Source: Escallonia rubra (taxonomy: Eukaryota > Streptophyta > Magnoliopsida > Escalloniales > Escalloniaceae). From it: a stretch of DNA of 64,000 nucleotides. The translations under genes were made by a program, and so were the position numbers. How positions within the stretch are numbered: the stretch's first letter is position 1; every line of letters starts with the position of its first letter. Positions 45,640 to 55,592 of this stretch are shown piece by piece. The stretch spans positions 806,001 to 870,000 of the forward strand of contig JAVXUO010000922.1 in the NCBI GenBank assembly GCA_033065855.1, in the 5' to 3' direction. Below the pieces are notes generated by a model that saw only the letters and a list, made by a program, of their open reading frames with translations, searched no databases and was not told the origin of the DNA.

Positions 45640-46450
45640 AATGTAAACCAACAATCACCCACGGTTGCGACTATTATTAGTTGCAACATGATCCCTCCAT
45701 ATATGAGCCGCCAACCCATCCTTGAAGTTGGCCATGCGGTTACACGATGCCTGAGACAAGTCGGTAGTTTCGAAAACAGATGCCTCATCTCCATGTACTC
45801 GAATTCATTCTGCCATGTACTCATTGAAGAGAGGGTCGTCTGGCGTATTTAGACGAATGAAGTTGTGCAAAACAAAACAAGCGTTGATGATACTATTTTG
45901 TCTAGTCAGGTTGTAGTTCGACATTAACCTTAAAATTGAGAACATGGCCTTCAGAACTCCAAAGCATCATTCAATAACATTACGCAAAGATGTGTGTTTG
46001 TAGTTAAACATTTCCCTATGTCCTCTAGATGCATTCCTTGGTCCATCAAAGTCGTGAAGGTGGTAGCGCTCGCCACGATATGGGGCTAAATAACCATCCA
46101 CATTACTGTATCTACTATCCACCACATAGTACTTATTTGCAAACCAACATCGGTGTATCAAACTCAAAATAAAATTTTGAGTTTCAAATTACTAATGAAA
46201 ATACAATCATGACGCTGTAACTCATTTACTTACTCGGAGGGGGCCGAGGGAAATCAACATCTGGTGATGTGATGACTTCGGCATGAACCCTTGAATCATT
46301 TGCACTTCCCTCCCATCCCACATGGACAAATATGAACATCATGTTGAAGTTACAGGTGGCCATAACGTTCTGGGATATATTCTCTTTCCTTGAACGAGAT
46401 GCATTCATCTTCGACTTGGGTACAACGGTAGCCACAAAGTGATACACTTA
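45640..46450 (-). pseudogene. PIF/Harbinger transposase (DDE_4), decayed
   Basis: Minus-strand blocks in order: VATVVPKSKMNASRSRKENI, SQNVMATCNFNMMFIFVH, GWEGSANDSRVHAEVI, PPPSK, then after a short intron-like gap YYVVDSRYSNVDGYLAPYRG, GERYHLHDFDGPRNASRG, FNYKHTSLRNVIE, CFGVLKAMFSIL and CFVLHNFIRLNTPDDPLF. These match the catalytic core of Harbinger (HARBI1-like) nucleases, including the second acidic region (GWEGSANDSRV) and the final E in RNVIE. The first catalytic block (usually IDGTH) appears as VYHFVAT, so its Asp seems lost. An in-frame stop follows RNVIE and another comes near EYMAE. Confidence 0.85.
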
Positions 46451-47345
46451 CAACTAACATTACCCAGTCTTTTTCCCCACCATTGTATATGATATGAACA
46501 ATATAAAAGGCATAGTCGTGACATTATATTGCAGAGAATCCCTTGTTGGGTGGAAAAGTAGTGTTTCTGTAAATGAAAAAACAAATCCTGTAATAGACTC
46601 AAGCATACTAAAAGCTCTCCCGAGTGTAGATTTACTTGTTGCAATTTGATTGCTAATATCATTTCTCCTATAGGATGACTCTTATGTGAAGTTGATTCAT
46701 ACCCAAGCCCATTACTCATAATCCTTTCCGTTTGAGTCTCTAATTCGCTACTGTAATCTTATGAGCGAAGTTTCTGGATGGTTCAAGAAAGCAAAAACAT
46801 AGAGAAATGGGTTCAAACTTTAGAATAATGAGAATGACCCATCCTTACTACCGCTACGAATAATCTCTTCAACACAAACATCCATTTAAAATTTCCCAAC
46901 ACAACACAAAGAATCGATGCACCACAACACAAAGAATCGACGCACAAAGAATCTACCGCTTGGTTAAGTATAGACCTAGGAATGAAGATTACAAAAACAT
47001 CCTAGGCATAGTAAAACACAAGAAAAACATAACCAACATTGACCAACTACTACTACCATATAAACAAAAAGAATGATTCGATAATGCAATTCGACCTTCG
47101 ATTTCCCCAATTAGCTGCGCCTTGAAGTCGAGCCAATTTTCAAGTTCTTTTAATTTGGCGTTTTCAGTTTTCTAGATCCTTTAAATGAACTGCATCAGAA
47201 AGCCAAAAAAGGATGGAGTCTGACAGTCTCTGTTTCTCCATTTTCTAGTTCTTTAGTTCCTCTCTATGTAACTGTAATCCTAGGACACGCTTTCTTTCCT
47301 CTCCTCCTGTCAAAAAGTTAATTAGAAGAAAAACCTAATCAATAT

Positions 47346-48227
47346 TAGGGATGACAATTAGACCCGCAACCGGCGGATCTCCGCCCCGCCCCGCCCCGTT
47401 AGGAGCGGGTTATTTTGACTTTGACCGGAGTATGGAGCGGGTATGGTAATTTTTTTTCAAACCCGCAGCGGGTTAGGGGCGGGTATGGTATTCTGTCCAA
47501 TCCGCCCCGCACCCGCCCCGGTATACTAAACCTATGTAGCAATAAATCTCAGCCGTTCATCATAACATATATATATATATTCTTCATCCAAAACCCTAAA
47601 ATCCCAAATTTTCTCTTTGTCTCTGCCGACTTGCCCATGGCTGGCTCCCTTCTAATCTTCTCTCCGTCTCCACCTTCAGCCCCCCACGTCCAAAGACGTC
47701 ATGACAACCTAACCGGCGGCCACAACCATGTTTCAAAGCCTCTTCTCAAGTTCCGCGGCAACAAGAACAACAACGAATCGCCGGAGATCTCGTCGAAATG
47801 GTCGCAGATCTACCGTCGCGACGAGATTACAGGCACTGCCGGCGACGACGGTAGCAGCTATGGGTCCGTGTTCATGGCCCTATAAATTCCTCAACAACGG
47901 TTGGACAATCACGCTAAAGCACTGAAGCCTCTCCTCTCGCAAGGGCGCCGCCTAGTTTGCTTCGACATCGAGCTCCTCTCTCGCCTCGAGCACCGCAACA
48001 GCGTCTTTTTCACCGGTGTTGAGATGATCCTCATGTGCGAGTACAGGGACGTGCGAGGCGAATCGGGGCGGGACGGGTTTTCTAAACAAATGTTAGGATC
48101 GGGTATGGTATTTTAGATTTATGACCCGGCAGCGGAGCGGGGCGGGGCGGGGGCGAGATTTCATGAGCACCGGGGCGGGTTCGGATTTTGTAAAACCCGC
48201 ATCCGACCCGCCCCATTGCCATCCCTA
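47346..48227. mobile_element. Non-autonomous hAT element nested in the PIF element
   Basis: 882 bp; termini TAGGGATGACAATTAG and, reversed, TAGGGATGGCAATGGG; perfect 8-bp duplication ATCAATAT (47338-47345 and 48228-48235), the hAT length. Subterminal regions are rich in GGGCGGG/CCCGCCC words (GGAGCGGGTATGGTA-type), inverted between the two ends. There is no transposase. The interior (47560-48060) looks like host-derived coding DNA. Confidence 0.92.
47637..48060 (+). pseudogene. Gene fragment inside the hAT element, weakly kinase-like
   Basis: Starts at ATG 47637 (MAGSLLIFSPSPPSAPHVQR) behind a CT-rich leader with AAAACCCTAAAATCCCAAA, a typical plant 5' UTR look. The frame runs to 47885 with DDGSSYGSVFMAL at its end. 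A second frame then gives FLNNGWTITLKH, and a third CFDIELLSRLEHRNSVFFTG and LMCEYRDVR. The series Gly-loop (SSYGSVF), VAIK-like strand (WTITLKH) and helix-C-like ELLSRLEHRN recalls the N-lobe of a receptor-like kinase, but identity is low. Two frame changes and no downstream kinase motifs, so at most a captured fragment. The GC-rich flanks belong to the hAT subterminal repeats. Confidence 0.4.
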
Positions 48228-49090
48228 ATCAATATGTTGGTAGTCTTATATACTGTATGATTTTTTTCCTGGTTGCACATCATACTGCTTTGCAACACAT
48301 GTGGTGGCAACGTCACCGATTGCAAAGAAGCAAAGGACATGGGCTATGACCTTGAGGAGCCTGTCGGGCTGAAGTGAAGAACGGTCGCAGCACCTCACCC
48401 AGCCACAGCCGCATCAGCGCGTCATGACCAACTACCTCAATACCCGGGAAGTCGCTCAGATGTCCAAGATCTTTCATATGGAGATCCAACAAAAGAGAAA
48501 TTAAAAGAAAGAGAGAGAGATGGTCGTACCTTGAGGAGCTGGGCAGAAGAGGGGCGTCGTTCTCTCCGACTACGGAATGGTGAGTGCTTGTTTCGGATAC
48601 GGCGGGTACCGGCGGTGACTTTGTCGTGTTTAGAATGGATCTTTGGCAGCCATAGGTGGGTTTTTTTCGGGTGCAGGTTCTCCTTCGACGCCTTCAAATT
48701 TGGGATTCTCCTCCGATGCCTTCAGATTTGGGATTGGCTTCTTAAGAGTGAACAGAAGAGGTGTTGTTCATGGAAATCTGGAGGAGATAATGAGTGAGAG
48801 AGAGAGAGCAAAGAAAGAAGAAAAAGATGGGAGAGGCTATGAGAATAGACGAAAAAGCTGGGGGTCAGAATGGCATGCCCAAGAAATTGTGAACAGTGGA
48901 TTGGATTCTGTATTCTCTAATAAGGAGAATACAGTTCAAGGAAAAAAGTGGGTGTTTTCAGCTCTTTTGATACTATTTGGAAATTTTATTCAAAACGGAA
49001 CCAAAAAAACGTAAACATTCACGAAAAAGGCATCTTATTCATTATCATTACAAAAATAAAAACTGAAAAACGTAAATGTACAGCCCCTTA

Positions 49091-50505
49091 GGGTCCGTTT
49101 GGAACCAATTCTTTTGGGATTTGAATTTCAGATTTGGAATTCAATTCACTTCTTTTTGTTTGGAACGAAAGGGAATTCAAATAACAAAATTTCAATTTTG
49201 TGTTTGGAGAACAGAGGAAATGGAAAGGTAATAATTTTTTAGACAATTATATCCTTGATTTACAATGAAAAACAAATTACGGTAAATGGTTTCAAGTGTG
49301 CTAGTGCCAGCACATGGTGGTGGCGGCAGCGGCGGCACTGCACGGTGTAGTAACCTCGACGGTGGTTGGGTGGTCAAGTGATGGTAATGATGGTAGTCGT
49401 GGTATTGAGGTGTAACAAAGTGTAACTAGAGGTCATCAACTGACGCCAATAGTGATGTCGATGGCAGTAGTGGCGACGGTGGTGGCAGTAGTGGTGGCGG
49501 CGGAGGCGACAGTAGTGATGGCGACGGTTGTGGTGGCAGTAGTAGTGGTGGCGGTGGTGATGGTGGTGGTGGCGACAGTAGTGATGGTGGTGGGGGTGAA
49601 GGCAGTAATGGCGGCATCAATGGTGGCAGTAATGGTGGTGGCAATAGTGGTGGTGGTGGTGGCAGTAGTTGTTGCTGCGGTGATGGTGGTGGTGGCGGTA
49701 GTAGTGATGGTGGTGGGGGTGAAGGCAGTAGTGGCGGCAGCGGTGGTGGCAATAGTGGTGGTGGTGACGGTGGTGGTAGTGGCATTATTGGTGGCAGCGA
49801 CAGCGATAGTGGTTGTGGTGGCAGTAGTGGCAGTGGTAGTGGTGGCGACGGTGGTAGTACTGGCGGTGGTGGCTGTGGCGATAGTGGTAGGGGATGCAGT
49901 GGCAGTGGTGGTGGTAGTAGCGGTGGCAGTGGGGTTGGCAATAGTGGTGGTGGTGGCAGTAGTGGCAGTACTGTTGGTGGCGGTGGCGATGGCGGTGGGG
50001 TAGAGGTGAGGGATGCAGTGGCGATGGTGGTTGTAGTGGTGGTGGTGGTGGTAGTGTTCGCATTGGTTGTGGCGGCAACAACAGTGGTAGTGATGGCGGC
50101 GGTGGTAGTGGTGGTGGTGGTGGTGGTGGTGTTGGTGTTGGCAGTGGTGGTAGTAGTGGCGGCGACTACGGTGGTGGTGGCGACAATAGTGGTGGCGGTG
50201 GCAGTAGTGGTGCTGGTGGTGGTAGTAAAAGTGGTGTTGCGGTAGCGACAATGAAGATGGTGATGGTGGGTTCATTGTTGGAGAGATCTAGAAAAAAAGG
50301 GTAAGATAGGTAAATAATTAATTTTAATTCAAGTAAATCGAAATCCCATGAAATCCGACCATTTTTCATCGGATTTCACACTATAGAAACAAATCCAGTC
50401 AAATCCCATGAAATCCAATTCCAATTCCTTTTTTTATTGTTCCAAACAACAAAATTTAAGGATTTGAAATGAAATCCCATCAATTCCATGGTTCCAAACA
50501 CACTC
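49091..50505. mobile_element. Harbinger/Tourist-type element expanded by GGT-rich repeats
   Basis: TIRs GGGTCCGTTTGGAACCAA and, reversed, GAGTGTGTTTGGAACCAT, extended by GGGATTT-AATTTC; target duplication TTA on both sides (49088-49090 and 50506-50508). The arms (~220 bp each) enclose ~970 bp of GGT/GCA-rich repeat. It abuts the end of the PIF element, whose flanking TTA it may have used as target. Same family as 14989-16020. No transposase. Confidence 0.88.
49310..50275 (+). repeat. GGT/GGC/AGT trinucleotide-derived tract
   Basis: Nearly 1 kb of GGTGGTGGC, AGTAGTGGC and GGTGGCGACGG words in triplet register, with longer repeats (GTGGGGGTGAAGGCAGTA at ~49587 and ~49711). Every frame is largely open by composition, giving Val/Ala/Met-rich or Pro/Leu/His-rich pseudo-proteins. 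Confidence 0.93.
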
Positions 50506-50629
50506 TTAAGGACTTGAATTCCTAGCAACTAGCATTAGGAAAAAAAGTAATTTACGTGTTTGATAAACTAAAGACATGTGTCTAAGTCATATCAATTCAC
50601 AAATCTATAGCTTTGTTATTGCCAAAACC

Positions 50630-50955
50630 ATGATAGTTATGTTAGTGACAGCAGTGGCAAGGTGGCTGTAATGGTCATTATGGTTGCGGCAGTGGTGAGC
50701 ATAAAGGTGATTTAATGTCATAGCAGTGGTGGCGAAGATGACAAGATGGTAGTGGCGGCATCGATATGGTTATGGTTGTCTCTATAATGCAGTGATGGTG
50801 ATGGTGGTGGTGTCAATAGCATAATGAAGATAGTGGCGGCAACGACGACACGGTGTTGGTGGTAATGGCGATAATTGTGACATGGCAGTGGTGGTTGTAG
50901 ATTGTTGTTGATGTTGATGGTGACGATACGATATGATACGATGGTGATGGTGGTC
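50630..50955 (+). repeat. Second, more degenerate GTGG-rich tract
   Basis: GGTGGTG, GATGGTG and GGCAGTGGTG words at lower density than 49310-50275, between the Harbinger-type element and the next MULE. It may be a degenerate relative of the core repeats. Confidence 0.7.
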
Positions 50956-50993
50956 CGAAGGTAAATTACTCATTTTACTTGACATTTATTAAT

Positions 50994-51754
50994 GAGTAAA
51001 ATACACCATTGGCCATTGAACTATAACTCATTTTGCTTAAAACTCACTAAACTTTAAATTTTCTTATTATGGTTACTGAAATCACAAATTTGTCCAATTA
51101 AGTCACTCTAATAGCCGGCGTTCGGGAGAGCTTTGTTAAGTGACCTTGTGCCTCTTAACTTAGGGGCAAAACCGTCAAACCTACTTAATTTTTTGTTTTT
51201 TAAGACAGGAAATCCATTAACTTATGTTGTGACATTCTTAAAGTGAGGCTAAATTTATGCTCTTTTTTTTTCTAAATATGTATACTTTTTTTGTTGCTAA
51301 AATAAGAATTAAAGTTGCTTTTAATTACCTTTTAGTGACCGAAATAATGTGAATTTAGTCCTGTCCTTTTTTTAGGTTATTAACTTCATTCTTTTCTTTC
51401 CCTCTCGCCACCACCCCGGTAACTCAATCAGCACCCTACACCACCACCGGCCACTCAATCACTACATTTACACCACCACCCGCCACCACCATCACCCATC
51501 AAATCCACAATACACATTCATCCATCACTCAATCACTACACTACATCACCACCCGCCACCACCATCACCCATCACAACCACCCTAACCACGACATTGCTT
51601 CCACCCAAACCTTGCCGTCGCTAACACCATGCCTGACTAATCTCCATTTATTCTGTCAATACAAACCTAATATCAACCCAATTTGTGCCACCGAAAACCC
51701 CACCCACAACCACTCGTCTCCCCCTAGGTTGACGTGGTGGCAGATCAGTATGTA

Positions 51755-51795
<41 letters not shown>

Positions 51796-52284
51796 AACTC
51801 CCCCTCCTTCTTCTTGCCCACTCCTCCCCCCAAGAATGCCACCATCGAGCACAGCCATCACCGTAGGCCAACACAGACCATCCCCACTTCCCGCAGTTGC
51901 GCTTCCTTCTTCTTCCTCCCACATGATCAACGAAACACCCCCCAACCCTGAATCGAACACCACCACCACCACCATAAGAAATTGATTGAATAACTATGTC
52001 ACTAGAGTGTGGAGGTCTTAGCAGCCTACCCGAGAATTGAAGAAAGAAGGAAAGGAAAGAGAAAAAAGAAAAAGAGATTGAGTGGAGAGAGACGGTTTTG
52101 TCTATGTTTTGATGCTTCATATGCTCATCACGTGACCATTTAACTGAAAAAGGCTGACTCCAGTTAACGTAATGGCCTTATTGGACAAAACTGTGAGCCG
52201 GTGACCATAATTACACAGGTTGAAGTCCAATGAGCTTTAAGCAAAAGGTGGATCATAGTTCGTAGTCATTGGTGTATTCTAATC
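50994..52284. mobile_element. Second long-TIR MULE-like element, non-autonomous
   Basis: 1,291 bp with TIRs of about 130 bp starting GAGTAAAATACACCATTGG and, reversed, GATTAGAATACACCAATG; shared GAACTAT, TTTGCTTAAA-CTCA and TTTGTCCAAT words follow. Flanking 9-mers TTTATTAAT (50985-50993) and TTTTATAAT (52285-52293) agree at 7 of 9 positions. No transposase. The interior (51400-52110) is CCACC-rich, with a ~75-bp tandem duplication and a compound microsatellite; open frames there are compositional and no captured gene was recognised. Confidence 0.78.
51440..51800 (+). repeat. CCACC tandem duplication and (GT)n(GA)n microsatellite
   Basis: The block CTCAATCACTACA...CCACCACCCGCCACCACC with ATCACCCATC occurs twice (~51444-51500 and ~51532-51573). 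At 51754-51795 a (GT)9 run passes directly into a (GA)11 run. Confidence 0.88.
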
Positions 52285-52293
52285 TTTTATAAT

Positions 52294-53130
52294 ACCCGAA
52301 ATGTGGGATGTGAAGAATCATTATGGTATGTCAAAGTACATGCAACATTTGCGGTGGAGAAGAATTACCAATTCCCTCTGGTGTGTGGCATCCACTTGAA
52401 GCACTTCCTTTTTCTCAATAAATTCTCCATAATGTTTCTTAATATGCGTGTGTTATAGGGTATTGGGGGTTGGGGGGTGGGGTGTTTGGAAGGATAAATG
52501 ACAACTTTGCCAATGGCTTGGGCCAACAATTTTTGTCTTTCTTTTATAATAAAATAAAATGATAGTACACATTATCTTCTGGTTAAAGTACTTTATTAAG
52601 TTGTAATTTACTGCACTTTATTTATCTCTCAAAAATGTATTAAATACAAAATATTAATATTTTTCGACTCTCTTTTAGTAAAGATTTTTTACGGGTTCAG
52701 TAGAAAGATGGAGTGCATAGAGCAAAATTTTCTTATAACATAAATACGTAATTCGTGACACGTAAATAAGTATGTAGTAATTATATCAATTCGTGGCTAT
52801 AGTAATTTCAATATACTAAAGCACCTTTTTTTATCATACGACATACTATTGTAATTTTTCTTGCCAAAAGAAAACCTATATATAAGCACTTCTTTTGAGC
52901 ACCTTCAAGAGCGATGTAATGATCTTTTGCTTATGCCACGTGATAATTTATTTTGTATGTATATTTATTCTAAAAAACAATAGGAGCTCAAATTCTCATC
53001 CTAGGTTCTCTTGATATAAATTGATTAATTAGGAGGGAGTCAAGTCGTGAGAACTAGCACGTTTATACAAGTCCATCATTGGTTTTCTCAGATACCTATC
53101 TCATTATTTTAGTTTTTATAATGCCACACG
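52294..53130. other. AT-rich spacer without recognised gene
   Basis: Nothing beyond a G-rich patch (GGGGGTTGGGGGGTGGGGTG, 52464-52485) and general AT-rich sequence. Confidence 0.5.
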
Positions 53131-53139
53131 TTGTGGTTA

Positions 53140-53955
53140 CTAAATGCATCGTGCAAGAATACTTGCGACGCTCTGTAAACTTTTGTGCCGCCATGAAATG
53201 ATTTATAACACCCGAGACCTACTTCCGAATGGTGTCATGAACCGTCATTCTCCAAAGAAGGCAACACTATTTTCTCTTAAAATCACTATCATCAGCCTTG
53301 CATAAAACCATGCCCAAGCATGTTAATATTCTTAGATGAGTAACATGTCTCAATATGGTCTCATGAGACTATGCGTATTGATCTTGCCAATATTCCCGTA
53401 TGCACGCACACACAGTACCTAACACAATGCTTTGCACGCAATGGAGTGATGTGCGCTTCGTTTTTTTACCATGTCTCATTATACTAGACATACTTCGACG
53501 TCATGCCCATCATGTCCGGCAATGTACGTGCCAACTTGTCCACTTTGGCTCTAAGCCTCGCTTTATTTACTTAATGTGGTCACAGTCAAGAATTGCTTAG
53601 TCAACCTTAACATGCAACTTTGGTAATTGCCAACCTATACCCGAAGCATGACGTGCTGCCACCAAACCAGTTTGATCCGTTCGCTGAGCGTGTCAAACCG
53701 GAGAAGATGCTCACCTTGGGTACTTTACTCCTCTTACCATCGACCACCAAGACCTTGGCTCAAGTCACTGGCGATTGACCTAAGCTTAAAACACTCGTGA
53801 CAATATTCCATGCTTATCAATGTCTCTGCCCTCGTTTAACTTGTAAACAAATGCATCCTATTCTTCATAAATTCTACCTGTCACAACGGATACGGTTACC
53901 GTATTCATCGTGACACCTCCACGTAATTACGAACCCACTTTTCTTGACATTATTT
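53140..53955 (+). mobile_element. Probable LTR-retrotransposon remnant
   Basis: Non-coding, moderately GC stretch unlike the AT-rich DNA on both sides. Its last ~45 bp (GTGACACCTCCACGTAATTA then CGAACCCACTTTTCTTGACA) match the 3' end of the solo LTR at 31210-33331. This suggests an LTR 3' part of a related family. The left limit and target duplication could not be found. Confidence 0.45.
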
Positions 53956-53960
53956 TTTTA

Positions 53961-54870
53961 AAAGAGGTGACCAAATCATTATATCAGTAGCCAAAGTTAG
54001 GGGCAGATGGCACCCCTCAATATTTTTGAAATGTTTTGTTAGTTTCTTTGATTATGGATAAACATGTTTAAGATACTCATAAAAATGCCACTATATTGTA
54101 ACACTTATTTATTATGACTTTGTTTTATTGTGTTTTTTATTCTTTGTGCCCTGTGATAATCTGTCTTTTTCATTTTCTTGCTTTATCTTCATTTTTTAAA
54201 TCTCAAATTCTAAATCTCCAGATTACAAAAAAAAACAAGAATAGATTAAGGTTACTTTCTTTGTTTTTTTAGTTTAAACTCTTATAGACTTATACATGAC
54301 TAATGTACTTATACAATTAATAATCACATTAGTGATATATCTATTCAGTAAGAGTTAAGTTTTTTTTATACAAAATTAGTAATTTATCGTTAACTGACCT
54401 TAACAAATTAGATAAATTGCTATGCATAGTGAAAATATATTGTTAGTAGTAAAATTGGGCAATTTATTTTGTATTTAACGTATTCAATAGTGACGCTAAT
54501 TATAATATATTTTTTCATATTCATGTGTTATGTGAACTTGAACCTTCTGAATTCTTTTATGTTAGTCATAAAAAAAAATTATAATTTTTTGGCACCCCCA
54601 AATTAGACTTTATGGATCCGCTCCTGGCCAAAGTGCAGTTCCTGAAACGAATATTGTCTTTGAAAATATTATTATTATTATTATTATTATTGCTTTTTGT
54701 GCTATTTTTCCAGGATAATGTGATGTAAAAAGAAAATTCGTAACATAGACAAGTGGGCCACTAATATAAAAACTGCGGGCTACTACGACGGCGCCACTTT
54801 AGGGGAGAAACCGATTAAAACCTCACTATAAAAAGTCAAAATACCACGTCAGAAACTTTATCTAATCGGC
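53961..54870. other. AT-rich intergenic region upstream of the small two-exon gene
   Basis: No gene. Contains a (TTA)8-type microsatellite (54670-54691). The last ~250 bp should hold the promoter of the gene at 54952. Confidence 0.5.
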
Positions 54871-54877
54871 CTTTGCA

Positions 54878-54886
54878 TATAAATAG
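54878..54886 (+). promoter_or_regulatory. TATA box of the small two-exon gene
   Basis: TATAAATAG, 74 bp upstream of the ATG at 54952, an ideal plant TATA box and spacing for a short 5' UTR of about 40 nt. Confidence 0.7.
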
Positions 54887-54951
54887 GAGTAACTCCTATC
54901 CTTGGATGTCTACCAAACAAACTTGTACAACTTCAAGAGAGACAATCTGGC

Positions 54952-55592
54952 ATGAAGTTCTTTCCGGAATTTGGATCATGTTGCTGTGGAGCCACCGTCG
55001 GAGAGACGGCGGAGACCACCTCCATGCTGCCGCAACAACAAGCCCGTGGCCGCGTGCGCTTAAGGAATGTGCATCCCATGTCCACGGCGCATTGGAAACC
55101 GGCGCTTTCCGTTATATCAGAGGATGGGGAGGTCACAGACATGTACATAGGCAGCGGAGGGAGGGCTAGATCTAAGAAGACTCGGTCTGGGAAAGCTAAA
55201 TCAGTGGCTAAGAACCGATCTTCCACCTATGGCGACGAGTGCAGGTGAAATCCTAGTCTTTTTTCTCGTTCCAGATCGAACTTAGGTTGATCCTTTTGTT
55301 GAATGATCGCTAGCGGCATGTTACGTCATTTGGGACTCAAAATCTCCGATAAACGTTTTAAAATAGATAGTTACTTTATTTAGTAATATGGTATTTAAAT
55401 TGGTTTGTTGTGCTATATGATGAATTCTCCATGTTTTGAGATTGTACAAGATCATCAACGATTTCTTAGGTTTTGCCTTTTACCTTTCATTCAATTATGT
55501 GACTGACGGGCTCAAATCTTTTGGTGACTTTCAGGAAATCTCCCCATCCAATGGCCATTCCAGCATTCTTGCCGACGCCATTTTTATTTTGA
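54952..55592 (+). CDS. Small conserved plant protein (UCP031279-like, function unknown), two exons
   Basis: Exon 1 54952-55244, intron 55245-55534 (GT...AG), exon 2 55535-55592; 116 aa. The N-terminus MKFFPEFGSCCCG, the central HWKPALSVISEDGEV, a basic stretch (ARSKKTRSGKAKSVAKNR) and the C-terminus RKSPHPMAIPAFLPTPFLF match, from memory, a plant-only family of ~110-170 aa (At1g10140/At1g58420-like, UCP031279). Without splicing the frame would stop three bases after the exon 1 donor (CAG/GTGAAA); the spliced form restores the family's conserved MxIPAFxPTPFxF tail, so the intron is well supported. The Cys-rich N-terminus may be lipidated or bind metal, but that is speculation. It has its own TATA box and is convergent with the decayed gene to the right. 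It looks intact. Confidence 0.85.

Larger units (their letters stand above)
45168..49087. mobile_element. PIF/Harbinger transposon with a nested hAT element
   Basis: TIRs GGGGCTGTACGTTTACG (45168) and, reversed from 49087, GGGGCTGTACATTTACG; flanking triplets TTT and TTA are a near match for the 3-bp TTA duplication of the superfamily. The GTACGTTTAC word is repeated inside the left end (~45297). A minus-strand Harbinger transposase lies near the left end. On the same strand, 47090-47330 reads as a coiled-coil-like segment (RKRVLGLQLHREELK) that could be the end of the second, Myb-like ORF. An 882-bp hAT element splits the right half. The transposase carries stops, so it is not autonomous. 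Confidence 0.85.

Noticed and set aside
49426-50275. Long open frames on both strands (up to 279 codons) in the GGT-rich tract
   Set aside because: Composition-driven: all frames are open because the repeat lacks stop triplets. The proteins are Val/Ala or Pro/Leu/His monotony with no domain.
51656-52120. 154-codon minus-strand ORF in the second MULE
   Set aside because: Built on the (GT)n(GA)n microsatellite and CCACC-rich sequence; no recognisable domain and not shared with a known gene.
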